Source: JAVBLU01 sp031553225
GTDB taxonomy: Bacteria; Bacillota; Clostridia; Christensenellales; UBA1750
Length of the DNA: 64,000 bases
Assembly (NCBI GenBank): GCA_031553225.1
Contig: JAVBLU010000007.1
Span: 1 to 64,000, forward strand
Direction: 5' to 3'
Positions 42,674-52,800 of this stretch are shown here, piece after piece; position 1 is the first letter of the stretch; each line of letters begins with the position of its first letter. Both the position numbers and the translations under genes were made by a program. The notes under the pieces are model-generated. The model ran no database searches and had not been told where the DNA came from. It saw nothing but the letters and a program-made list of their open reading frames with translations.

Positions 42674-42701
42674 ATTGTACCACGCGCGTTCGGCCGGGCA
42701 A
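42674..42701 (-). promoter_or_regulatory. Promoter of the solute-binding lipoprotein gene
   Basis: Minus-strand TTGCCC (42696-42701), a 16-base spacer and TACAAT (42674-42679). Confidence 0.6.
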
Positions 42702-42782
42702 TCCATGGCCGTCCAAAACCCGCAAACGCGTGTGTCAGGCATACAAACGGCTCGCCTGAGCGCGATCCTTCAGCGGCGCGAC

Positions 42783-42810
42783 AAAGCCGCGGACCTTCGT
42801 CCGCGGCTTT
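42783..42810 (-). terminator. Terminator of the permease-phosphoribosyltransferase operon
   Basis: AAGCCGCGGAC, loop CTTC, GTCCGCGGCTT, an 11-bp perfect stem. On the minus strand it is followed by TTTGTC. Confidence 0.7.
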
Positions 42811-42831
42811 TGCGGTGCGCTAAAAAGCTGC

Positions 42832-43371
42832 TTACGGAAACAGCGGAAGCTCCTGCAGGAAGATGATATCGGTGCGTTTGCAGGCGTCGCCCTCGGCCAA
42901 GATGGCCGCGCGGGCGGCCACGACGCCTCCGGCCTTCTCCACCAGGCGTTCGACGGCGGAGATGGATTCGCCGGTGGAGATCACGTCGTCGATGATGGCG
43001 ACGCGCTTGCCCCGCACGCACGCCGCATCGTGCCCGTCCAGGCACAGGGTCTGCTTCTTTTGCGTGGTGATGGATTCCACCTCGTCCACCAGGGGCGCGT
43101 CCATATACGGTTTGACGGACTTGCGCGCCACCAGGTAGCGCGGATGGCCCATCAGCCGGGCGATTTCATGCACGAGCGGTATCCCCTTGGCCTCGGCCGT
43201 AATGAGGACGTCCACCGGCGGCAGACGCTTCACGATGAGGGGCGCGCAGTGAACGACCACCTCGCAGTCGCCCAAAATGACGAAGCTGGCGATGGAGAGC
43301 TCGGGCGTGAGGCGCAGGATGGGCAGCGTGCGCGCAAGGCCCTGTATGTTGACGGTATAGGTTTTGTCCAC
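42832..43371 (-). CDS. Purine-type phosphoribosyltransferase (Apt/Xpt-like)
   Basis: 179 residues, type I PRTase. The PRPP-binding loop is VAIIDDVISTGESISAVE, with the pyrophosphate loop ITAEAKGIPLVHEIARL and a flexible YLVARKSVKPYMDAPLV hood like adenine phosphoribosyltransferases. It joins a nucleobase with PRPP to make a nucleotide. It lies 31 bases after the permease gene, and the pair forms a nucleobase uptake and salvage unit. Adenine versus xanthine cannot be settled by eye. Confidence 0.85.
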   Translation of the reverse strand: MDKTYTVNIQGLARTLPILRLTPELSIASFVILGDCEVVVHCAPLIVKRLPPVDVLITAEAKGIPLVHEIARLMGHPRYLVARKSVKPYMDAPLVDEVESITTQKKQTLCLDGHDAACVRGKRVAIIDDVISTGESISAVERLVEKAGGVVAARAAILAEGDACKRTDIIFLQELPLFP

Positions 43372-43402
43372 AAAAACACCTTCTTGCTTTCGATAAAGAC
43401 CG

Positions 43403-44473
43403 CTACAGGCCGAGAACCAGCTTGAGCAAAATGCCTGCCACCATGCCCACGAACGGGTCCACGATGGCCGTGACGACCATGGTCACCCCGCCCAGCACCT
43501 GCGTGCCCGCCGGACCGGCAAAGGCCATGGCGCCGTCGATGGGCACCGTAACGAACGCGCCAAGCACGAACAGGAACCCGGCGATGGACTGCGCGGGCAC
43601 AAACTTGCCGATCTTGGGCAGCAGCCCCAGGAACAGAACGACGGCCATCAGGCCCATCATCAAAATGCCCGCCAGCTGCGCGTGCGGCGCGGCCGCCGTG
43701 GCGGAGATGATGGCCTCCACCGGCCCGCCGCCAAAGAGCGAGGAGACGGAATCGGCCAGGCCGGAGTAGATGGTCAGGTGGTCGATGTTGGCCGAAACGC
43801 CGGCAATGCTGCCCGTGATGTTGCCAAAGGCGATGTTGGCGCCCACGGTGAGGCAGGTAAGCGCCAGCGTGCCGCGCACAACGTTAAAGTTTACCGTCGG
43901 GGGCTGAAGCCGGAACTTGGCCATCTGCTCGGCCTTTACCTCATCCGGGCGCTGGCCGCACAAATACCCTGCCACCGAGGAGACGACAACGGAGGCGATG
44001 ATGGTGTACACGAGCTGGTTGCCCTGGTTCTGCGTGAGCAGGTACACGATGAGGCCCACGCCCAGCGACACGCCGCCCACGATCTTGTTCTGCTTCACCA
44101 TGTCGATGGCCACGCGCGCCAGCATGATGCCAACGCCCGCCATCATGCCCGCCACGATGATGTCGCCGGCGAAGTCGGTGATGAGCTTGAGCAGCCCGAA
44201 CAGCCCGAGCACCGCCATGATCAGGCCGGCAAAAAACACCATGGACAACCGCTCGCGCAGGGTGCGGCCCATGGTGCCGGCCAGCGTGATGGTCTCCGCC
44301 TGGAAGGAGATGGGCACCACCGACGAAAGCAGCAGGCAGCCGATGATGCCCACCCCGAACCCCAGCGCCGTGGGCACGGAGGCAAACCCGTACGCGAGCG
44401 CGAGCAGGCCCTGCGGCAGGCCGTTGAGCAAAACGCCAAGCGCGGCCAGGATATCCTTGATGATGTCCGCCAT
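43403..44473 (-). CDS. Nucleobase permease of the NCS2 / SLC23 group
   Basis: 356 residues with about ten hydrophobic segments (LLLSSVVPISFQAETITLAGTMG, GDIIVAGMMAGVGIMLARVAIDM, GGPVEAIISATAAAPHAQLAGILMMGLMAV). The A-x-x-Q/E-like FGGGPVEAIISAT segment matches the substrate loop of xanthine/uracil-type carriers, though it is shorter than most of about 420-450. The partner phosphoribosyltransferase supports purine uptake. Start after GGGGGATGAGG. Confidence 0.78.
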   Translation of the reverse strand: MADIIKDILAALGVLLNGLPQGLLALAYGFASVPTALGFGVGIIGCLLLSSVVPISFQAETITLAGTMGRTLRERLSMVFFAGLIMAVLGLFGLLKLITDFAGDIIVAGMMAGVGIMLARVAIDMVKQNKIVGGVSLGVGLIVYLLTQNQGNQLVYTIIASVVVSSVAGYLCGQRPDEVKAEQMAKFRLQPPTVNFNVVRGTLALTCLTVGANIAFGNITGSIAGVSANIDHLTIYSGLADSVSSLFGGGPVEAIISATAAAPHAQLAGILMMGLMAVVLFLGLLPKIGKFVPAQSIAGFLFVLGAFVTVPIDGAMAFAGPAGTQVLGGVTMVVTAIVDPFVGMVAGILLKLVLGL

Positions 44474-44601
44474 GTAATCCTCATCCCCCTACGTACATTC
44501 GTCCGGCATCGTCGTGCCGGACGCTTCAGGACGCCTGCCTTGCGCTCTCCGGGCGGTTTTGGGAACCCGGGAGAGCCGTAAGGCGCGCGCCCGTGCGTGT
44601 C
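44474..44601 (-). ncRNA. Structured 5' leader of the nucleobase permease operon
   Basis: About 130 bases of leader between promoter and ATG. Two stable hairpins: GCTCTCC/GGAGAGC with GGG/CCC inside (44544-44576) and GTCCGGCA/TGCCGGAC with a six-base loop (44501-44522). No T run, so any control would be at translation. I could not match it to purine, PRPP or guanidine riboswitch consensus. Confidence 0.4.
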
Positions 44602-44607
44602 GGCACG

Positions 44608-44636
44608 ATTATACCAACGGCTGCGGGAGATGACAA
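44608..44636 (-). promoter_or_regulatory. Promoter of the nucleobase permease operon
   Basis: Minus-strand TTGTCA (44631-44636), a 17-base spacer and TATAAT (44608-44613). A perfect 12-base palindrome GCAAAATTTTGC (44649-44660) lies 12 bases upstream of the -35 and may be an operator. Confidence 0.85.
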
Positions 44637-44670
44637 GCCGAAAGATCAGCAAAATTTTGCGTTTGTCTGG

Positions 44671-47600
44671 TTATTCCACGGATTTAAGCGATTCCACCAT
44701 GTTCACGCCGTTCAGTTTGGGCCGCATCAGCAGGAACACGAGCGAGGCGAACAACAGCGTGAGCGCGCCCGCCAACGCGTAAGAGAGCTTGCTGATGTGG
44801 AGCGAAAAGAGGATCATATCCACCTCGGCGGTTTGCATGACGAAGCGGTGGAGAAACACGCCCAGCACCAGCCCGACCCCTATGCCGATGAGCGTAAGCA
44901 GGAAGGATTCGCGCATGATGTAGTCGCTCACCTCGCGCTTGGTAAAGCCCAGCACCTTGATGGTGGCCAGTTCGCGCACGCGCTCGGCGATGTTGATGTT
45001 CGTGAGGTTGTAGAGCACCGCGAAGGCCAGCGCGCCGGCCGAGGCGACCAGCACATACACGATGATGTTGAGCTGCTCGAACATATCGCGCACGCTCTCC
45101 AGCTTGTCGGTGGTGAAGATGGAGGCGAGCACGCCGTCCTGCGCGAGCAGCTTCTCCGCCAGGGCGGACTGCGCGCTCTGGGAGGTGTCCGAAAGGAAGA
45201 CTGTGGCGGCGTTGTGCACGGGCGGGCGGCCGTAGATGCTTTCATAGGTGGCGTCGGTCATGAACATGTAGTGCTCCACGTAGTTTTCGGTAACGCCCAG
45301 CACGGTGGCGCTGCGCACGTTGTTGTCCGCGTCGGTGAAGGCGAGGGTGCTGCCGGGCGAAAGGCTGAGCAGCCGCGCCAGCTTGACGGACACGATCACT
45401 CCGCCGTCGGTTAAGGAGAGGGGCTGCCGCTCGGGGAAGGTGCGCAGGGTGTACATGCGGCCAAACACGTCCAGCTGGTCGCTCCTGCCCGCGGTGAGCA
45501 GGTACGGCTCCACCGTGCGGGCGCTGGAGGCGCAGGTGACGCTCTCCTGGCGCTGCCACAAAACGTCCGTGGCGCCGTTCTTCAGCAGCAAATCGCTGAG
45601 GCCGTCCTGAGAGACGCTCAGCTTGGGCACGTCCACAGGCACGAAAGCGTCGTAGTGCCAGATGTGCTGGAACTGCTGCACGGGCACGTCCCCGAGGGAG
45701 TCCTTGATGCCAAAGCCTGTGAGCAGCAGCGCGGTGCAGCCAGAGATACCCAAAATGGTCATCAGGAAGCGCTGCTTGTAGCGGAACAGGTTGCGCAGCG
45801 ACACCTTCCAGGAGAAGGGCGTGCGGTTCCAAACGAAAGCGATGCGCTCCAGCAAAATGCGCTTGCCCGGGCTGGGCGCTTTGGGGCGCAGCAGGTTGGC
45901 GGGCGTTTCATGAAGCTCCGCGCGCGTGGCGTTGACGGCCGAGAGAAGGATGATGCCGATGCACAGCGATACAGCCATGACCTGCGGCCGCGTTTGGAAG
46001 GGCAGAAGCGAGGGCGGAAGGTTGTAGGCCATGCCATAAGCGTTTGTGATGAGGCTGGGGAAAAAATACTGCCCCAGGACCATGCCCCCGGCCGAGCCCA
46101 GGGCGCTTGCCAAAAAGGCGTAGATGACGTATTTCATGGCGATGGCCGCTTTGCTGTACCCCATCATCTTCATGGCGCCGATCTGGGCGCGCTGCTCGTC
46201 CACCATGCGCGTCATGGTGGTGAGGGAGATGAGCACGGCCACCACGAAGAACACCATGGGGAATACCACGCCGATGGCCGCGATGCGCTCGGCGTTGGCG
46301 TAGTAATCCTGATAGGAGGGCAGACCGGCGCGCGTGGAGACGTACCACTTGGGTTTGTCCAGGTCCGCCAGCTCTTGCTTGGCGTCGGCCAATTCCTTGT
46401 GCGCGTCGGCGATCTTTTGGCCGGACTCAGCCTCCTGCTCGTCATACTCCCTCTGGCCGTCGGCCAGCTCGGCGCGGCCGTCGTCCAGCTTCTGCTGGGC
46501 GTCGGCTATCTTTTCCTCGCCCTCCTGCTTGCCCTTGTCGTAGTCGATGTAGCCCTGGCGCAGGTCGGCCCTGCCATCGTCCAGGGTCACCTGGCCGCGG
46601 TTCAGTTCGCGCCAGCCGTCGTCCAGCTCGGCGCGCCCGTCCGCAAGCTCGGCTTTGGCGTCGGCCAGCTTGGCCTCGGCGTCGCGGAACTCGGCTTCCT
46701 TGTTTTCAAACTCCTTCACGCCGTCGCGGTACTTGCGCAGGCCGTCCTGATACTTCAGGTTGCCCTGCATCCAGTCGTCCTCGCCTTTTTGATACTGCCA
46801 AAGGCCGTCCCTGTACTGGGCCTCGCCCGCGCGGTACTGCGCATCGGCGCTGTCCCGCGCGGCGATCAGGGCCTGAAGGCTTGTGAAGGGCGGCGGTACA
46901 ACGCCGTACTGCTGGGCTGCGGCGATCGCCTGGTCCAGCTGCCGGATCTGCTCGGCGCCCGCGTCCAGCTGCTGCTTGGCGCTCTCCAGCTGCGGCTTGG
47001 TCGCGTCCAGCTTGCGGCGGGACAGCTCGATCTGCGTCTGCGCGGCGGAGATGTCCTCACCGGCCTGACGGATTTCCTCGCGGCCCTCTTCCAGCTTTAC
47101 GCGGCCGTCCTCCAGGTCGATCACGCCCTGGTCGTACTCGGCCTTGCCCTCCTGCCAGGTGACCTCGCCGTCCTCCAGCTTTATGCGGCTGTCGTCCAGC
47201 TCCCTCTGGCCGTCGGCGATCTCCCGCTCTGCGTCCTTGAGCTTCTTCATGGCTTTGGCCAGCTCGTCCTGCAGCTCCGCGCGGCCCTCGTCCAGCTCCT
47301 TCTGGCCGTCGTCAATCTTCACCTGCGCGTCCTGCATGGTCCGGCGGGCGTCTGCAAGCTTCTCCTCGCGCTCGCGCTCGCCGTCGGCCAGCTCCTTCTC
47401 CGCGTCGGAAATCTTGCCGCCCGCCTCGTCCATAATCTCCTGATACCGTCCGTCCTGGCGCGCGGCGGCCACGGCTTCCACGCGCCCTTTGGCGGCGTCG
47501 GCCATGTCCTTGTAGGGCTGTTCACCGCAGTCCAGCTCCGCCGCGCCTTTCATGCCCATGTACACGGCCGTGTACACCTCGGTGATAAAGTTCTCCTGCG

Positions 47601-48204
47601 GCAGCATAACAAAGCCGACGGCCATACCGTCGCCCACGGTGGCCGGGATGGTTTTGTGGGTGACATACAGGGGCAGGCGCACCGTGCCCACCACCGTGTA
47701 CGCGTCCTGCGAAAGGAAATCGCCGATGGGATCCTCGCGGCCGGACTGAAGCGCAATGCTGTCGCCCGCCTGCAGCTGCATGGCCCCGGCGAGCAGGTCG
47801 GACACGACGCACTCCCCGGGCGCCTGCGGCAGCCGCCCGGACAGCAGCATGGGCTTGTTGAGCGGCGCGTCCGGCGCGTAAGCGTGCAGCTTCACAACGT
47901 ACTGCCGCTCGGTACGCGGCCCGTCCGCCAGGGCATCCATGGCATAGGAGGGCATGACGGTCAGGCCGTCGTCCGCCCGAAGGGCCTGTATGTCCTTATC
48001 CGAGAAGCCAAGGGTGGATACCGCCTGCAGGTCGAGCAGGGACAGCTCGTCAAAATACCGGTCGGCCGTTAACCGCATGTCCGGCGATACGGAGCGCAGG
48101 CCCGCAAAGGACCCAACGCCCAGCATGCTGATGATCAGAATGGAAAAGAAGCGGCCAAACGTGCCCTTGAACTGCCGCAGTAGGTTCTTCAGATATGCGT
48201 TCAT
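44671..48204 (-). CDS. FtsX-family ABC exporter permease with a very long periplasmic-side coiled coil
   Basis: 1177 residues. An N-terminal membrane helix (about 18-36), a first extracellular domain with a MacB-like core, and from about 250 to 640 a heptad-rich coiled coil full of L-x-D-G-x-x-E-L units. Four membrane helices and FtsX domain one (RIAAIGVVFPMVFFVVAVLISLTTMTRMVDEQRAQIGAMKMMGYS) follow, then a second extracellular domain and a second FtsX domain (ELATIKVLGFTKREV). It pairs with the ATPase four bases upstream. The substrate is unknown; a surface-lipid or signalling role is possible. Confidence 0.9.
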   Translation of the reverse strand: MNAYLKNLLRQFKGTFGRFFSILIISMLGVGSFAGLRSVSPDMRLTADRYFDELSLLDLQAVSTLGFSDKDIQALRADDGLTVMPSYAMDALADGPRTERQYVVKLHAYAPDAPLNKPMLLSGRLPQAPGECVVSDLLAGAMQLQAGDSIALQSGREDPIGDFLSQDAYTVVGTVRLPLYVTHKTIPATVGDGMAVGFVMLPQENFITEVYTAVYMGMKGAAELDCGEQPYKDMADAAKGRVEAVAAARQDGRYQEIMDEAGGKISDAEKELADGEREREEKLADARRTMQDAQVKIDDGQKELDEGRAELQDELAKAMKKLKDAEREIADGQRELDDSRIKLEDGEVTWQEGKAEYDQGVIDLEDGRVKLEEGREEIRQAGEDISAAQTQIELSRRKLDATKPQLESAKQQLDAGAEQIRQLDQAIAAAQQYGVVPPPFTSLQALIAARDSADAQYRAGEAQYRDGLWQYQKGEDDWMQGNLKYQDGLRKYRDGVKEFENKEAEFRDAEAKLADAKAELADGRAELDDGWRELNRGQVTLDDGRADLRQGYIDYDKGKQEGEEKIADAQQKLDDGRAELADGQREYDEQEAESGQKIADAHKELADAKQELADLDKPKWYVSTRAGLPSYQDYYANAERIAAIGVVFPMVFFVVAVLISLTTMTRMVDEQRAQIGAMKMMGYSKAAIAMKYVIYAFLASALGSAGGMVLGQYFFPSLITNAYGMAYNLPPSLLPFQTRPQVMAVSLCIGIILLSAVNATRAELHETPANLLRPKAPSPGKRILLERIAFVWNRTPFSWKVSLRNLFRYKQRFLMTILGISGCTALLLTGFGIKDSLGDVPVQQFQHIWHYDAFVPVDVPKLSVSQDGLSDLLLKNGATDVLWQRQESVTCASSARTVEPYLLTAGRSDQLDVFGRMYTLRTFPERQPLSLTDGGVIVSVKLARLLSLSPGSTLAFTDADNNVRSATVLGVTENYVEHYMFMTDATYESIYGRPPVHNAATVFLSDTSQSAQSALAEKLLAQDGVLASIFTTDKLESVRDMFEQLNIIVYVLVASAGALAFAVLYNLTNINIAERVRELATIKVLGFTKREVSDYIMRESFLLTLIGIGVGLVLGVFLHRFVMQTAEVDMILFSLHISKLSYALAGALTLLFASLVFLLMRPKLNGVNMVESLKSVE

Positions 48205-48208
48205 GCCC

Positions 48209-48913
<705 letters not shown>

Positions 48914-48946
48914 GGTCGTCTTCCTTATATACGCATTTCCATCATG

Positions 48947-48955
48947 AGTATATCA
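48947..48955 (-). promoter_or_regulatory. Extended -10 promoter of the FtsX exporter operon
   Basis: Minus strand TGA followed by TATACT (48947-48952), about 33 bases upstream of the ATPase ATG. AT-rich flanks support it; no clear -35. Confidence 0.5.
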
Positions 48956-48991
48956 GAAAAAACATCAATTTCTACTGATAATACGCATTGT

Positions 48992-49663
48992 TTAAAGTTT
49001 GTTCATGCGCTGTAATAGTTTTTCCGTCACCGCGGGCACTCCGCCGATGTCGTCCGCCAGGGCGTCCGCGCCGGCTGCCAGCAACGCCTCGTCCGGGAAG
49101 GAGGTGCGCACGGCCACGCACAGCATGCCCGCCGACTTGGCGGCCTGCACGCCGGATACGGCGTCCTCCACCACGATGCAAAAGGCCGGATCCGCGCCGA
49201 TGGCCGCGGCGGCGGCCAGGTAGATGTCCGGCTCCGGCTTCTTGCGCTCCACGTCGTTGCCGGTGACGAGCGCGCCGAAGGTGTCCTCGGGGATGCCCGC
49301 CACGCGCAGGTTGGCCGACACCTTCACCCGGTCGGCCGAAGAGGCCAGCGCCAGGCGGCAGCCCGTTTGCCGCAGAGCGGCAAGCGTGCCGCGCGTATCC
49401 TTGTAGACGTACAGCGCATCGTCTACGAGCGTCAGGTAGATATCGTACACCAGATCCTTCATTTCGGGGCGGTAGGGCACGCCGTACTTTTCGGCCACGC
49501 CGCCGATGAAGCGGATCTCGCCCATACCGGTAAAGGGCTTGAAGTCCTCTTCCCGCGCGCGCACGCCAAAGCGCAAAAGGCCCTCGATGGCCGCCTTGGT
49601 GATCACCGGCTCGGAGTCCACCAGCACACCGTCCATATCGAACAAAAACGACCACTTTTTCAC
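48992..49663 (-). CDS. HAD-superfamily phosphatase (beta-phosphoglucomutase-like)
   Basis: 223 residues with a GTG start after AAAGGAG. Motif I FDMDGVLVDSEPV, motif II LALASSADRVKV, motif III lysine in ERKKPEPDIYL and motif IV VVEDAVSGVQAAKSAGM. The subgroup includes sugar-phosphate phosphatases and beta-phosphoglucomutase; the exact substrate is not clear. Divergent from the cyclic glucan synthase gene. Confidence 0.88.
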   Translation of the reverse strand: MKKWSFLFDMDGVLVDSEPVITKAAIEGLLRFGVRAREEDFKPFTGMGEIRFIGGVAEKYGVPYRPEMKDLVYDIYLTLVDDALYVYKDTRGTLAALRQTGCRLALASSADRVKVSANLRVAGIPEDTFGALVTGNDVERKKPEPDIYLAAAAAIGADPAFCIVVEDAVSGVQAAKSAGMLCVAVRTSFPDEALLAAGADALADDIGGVPAVTEKLLQRMNKL

Positions 49664-49831
49664 TGTTCATCGCTCCTTTTGCTTCAGTAGCATAGCACAT
49701 CGGCGCGCGGATGTCATTGCCGGCGCAGGCTTTCTCGCCGGCCGCGCATTGCTTTGGCAGATTTCGGCCAAAATGGTGGGGATGTATGCGCCGCGCGAGC
49801 GGCCGCATGTGCGTAAGGAGCGATTGCAGCT

Positions 49832-52800
49832 TTGAGTGCCCCTTTCTTCATCTGGCTGACCATCGGGCTGTGCATGCTGGCGGTGGCGGCGGTCGGATAC
49901 GTCGCGCGGCTCACGCGCGCCCTGTCCCTTCCGCCTGCGCCGCGCTCGGCCCGCCTTTCGGACGAGGAGCTCGTGGAGCACGCGCGCGACCTGGCCGTGC
50001 AGATCCGCCTGCAGGGCATTCGGCCGGCCGCGCCCGCCGCGGGCGTAACGCGGCAGCTGCAGCAGTGCCACGCAAAGCTTGCCCAGGCGGCCGTGCGGGG
50101 CGAGGAACTCGTGCCCGCCTCACGGTGGGTGATCGACCACGCGCCACGGCTTTTGGAGAGCGCCGCGGCGCTGCAGGAGCGCCTTGTCCGCGTGCCTATG
50201 CTGCCCGCGCCCTCAAAGGGGATCTACGCGGGCCTTCCGCGCATCTACGCCCTAGCGGCGGAGCTATGCGCGCACACGGACGCGCACGTGTGCCGCGAGA
50301 ACATCGACCGCTTCCTGCGCGCTTATCAGGCCACAGCCCCCCTGCGCCTTGCCGAGCTGTGGGCCATGCCGCTGATGCTGCAGCACGCGCTGCTTTTGCA
50401 GGCGGTGGCCGTCGCGCAGGACTGCGTGCGCGCCCAGGACCAGCGCCGCACCGCCGACGCCTTTGCCGACGCGCTGCAGGCCGGAAGCGCGCTCTACCCG
50501 GGCGAGCCAAAGGGATTCGGCGCGGCCTTCGTGGAGCGTCTGGCCGCCCGCCTGCGCGAAGAAGCCGCTCCTTCCGACGCCATGGGATGGCTGCAGGACC
50601 GCCTGCGCGAGCGCGACGTGCAGCTGGATCTGGTGATCGCCTCCGAGCACCGCCGCCAGGCGCGCAACCAGGCCGTGATCGGCAACGCAGTGACCTCGCT
50701 GCGGCTGTTGACGCAGCTGAACTGGACGGAGGTGTGCGAGGCGCTCTCTCCCGTGGACGCCGAGCTGCGCGCCGACCCGGCAGGCGTATACCCGCGCATG
50801 GACCTGCCCTCGCGCGATCTGTACCGCCGCGCGGTCACCCGGATGTCCGTGGCGTCCGGCAAGCCCGAGTCCTTCGTGGCGCACGCCGCGCTGCAGCTGA
50901 GCCGCGACCACGAGGCAGACGACCGCCGCGCGCACGTAGGATGGTACCTGCTCTCGGGCGGGGAGGGCGCGCTCATCGAGACGATCGGCCGGGTGTGGCT
51001 GCCCATGCGCGTGGCCCGGTTTTTCCGCGCGCACGCGCAAACCCTGTATGTGCTGGGCGCGTGGGCGCTCTCCACGGGGCTTTCCCTGCTTGGGGCGTAC
51101 GTTCTGCGCGCGCAGTTTTTTTGGCCGTACGCGGCGTTTTTGCTCACCGTGCCCGCGCAAACCGCGGCGCAGATCTGGCTCATCCGCATCGTGCGCCGCC
51201 TGTGCCCCCCGCGCATCCTTCCGCGCCTTGCGCCGGGCGACATGACCGGCAAAAACGCCCTGCTCGTGGTGCCAACGCTCATCACCAGCCCCGAGAAGGC
51301 GGCCGCACTGGCGCGCTCCCTGGAAACGCACTACCTGAGCAACCGCCTGCCCGAGCTGTCCTTCGCGCTGCTCACCGACTTCGCCGACGCGGACGCGGCA
51401 AGCCTGCCGGGCGACGCGGCGGTGCTGGCCGCCGCGCAGGAGCAGATCGACGCTTTGAACTGCCGCTGGGGCAAGCGCTTCTATCTGCTGCACAGGCCGC
51501 GCATGTGGAACGCGACGCAGCGCCGCTTTATGGGGTGGGAGCGCAAGCGCGGGGCTCTGCTGGAGCTGAACCGTTTCCTTCTGGGCGGCGTGTCCGGCTT
51601 TGTGGACGCCGACAGCGCCCTTGTGGGAGTCACGCACGTGATCACCCTCGACCAGGACACCATGCTGCCGCCCGGCGCCGCCGCCCAGCTGCTCGGCGTG
51701 GCGCTGCACCCCCTAAACCGCGTGGGCGAGGTGGAGGGCAGGCGCGTCGGGACGGCGGTGTTCGCCCCGCGCGCAGGCACGCCCCTGTCGCATATCAGCA
51801 CCCGCCTGCAAAAGATGATGGGCGGCCCGGCCGGCGTGGACTACTACGCCAGCGCGGTGTCGGACGTGTATCAGGACCTGTGCGGCCAGGGCATCTTCTG
51901 CGGCAAGGGCGTGTATGACGTGCGCGCCTTCCACGACGCCACGTCCTCGGCCCTGCCCCTAAACGCCATTCTGTCTCACGATCTGATCGAGGGGCTGCTC
52001 AGCGGGGCGGCGCTGGTTTCGGACGTGGTGCTCTTTGACGCCCCGCCGCAAACGCTGCACTCCTTCGCCATGCGCCTGCACCGCTGGACGCGCGGCGACT
52101 GGCAGCTGCTTCCCTTCTTGCTGCCCTACGCCAAGGACGCGCACGGGCGGCCGCGGCGCACGGGCTTTTCGCTTCTGGCGGGGTACAAAATATTCGACAA
52201 CCTGCGCCGAAGCCTCGCCCCCGCGGCCTTCGTGCTGTGCGCGCTGGCCGCGGCCTGGCTGCGCCTTCCCGGGCTTTTGTATATCGCCTTTGTGCTTACG
52301 TTCTTCGACTGGGTATTTCTCGTGTTTGCGGTGTTTCAGCCCGCGCGCTACCGCGACATCGGCCGCCAGCTTGCGCAAACGCTGCAGCGCCTTGCGCTCT
52401 CCCCTCTGGAGGCCGCGCTGGGCGTGGACGCGGCGGTCCGCTCGCTCGTGCGCGTGCTCTTCACCCGCCGGCACCTGCTGGACTGGGTGACCGCCGCCGA
52501 CGCCGACCGCACGGCCCGCCGAAGCTATCTGCGCCGGTGCGCCGCCGGGCCGGCGCTGGGGGTTGCCATGCTCCTGTCGCCCTTTTTCGGCTTTGGGCCG
52601 TCCACGCCGGCGCTGGACCTGTGCGCGCTGCTCCTTGGCGCGCTGTGGGCGCTGCTTCCGGCTTTCGCGGCTTATCTCTCCCGCCCTCTGCCCCCCGCTG
52701 CGCGGCCGGACGCGGCGGACGAGCCCTTCCTGCGCGGCGCGGCGCTGCGCACCTGGCGGTTCTTTGAACAAAGCGTGACGGACGCCGAGCACGGCCTGCC

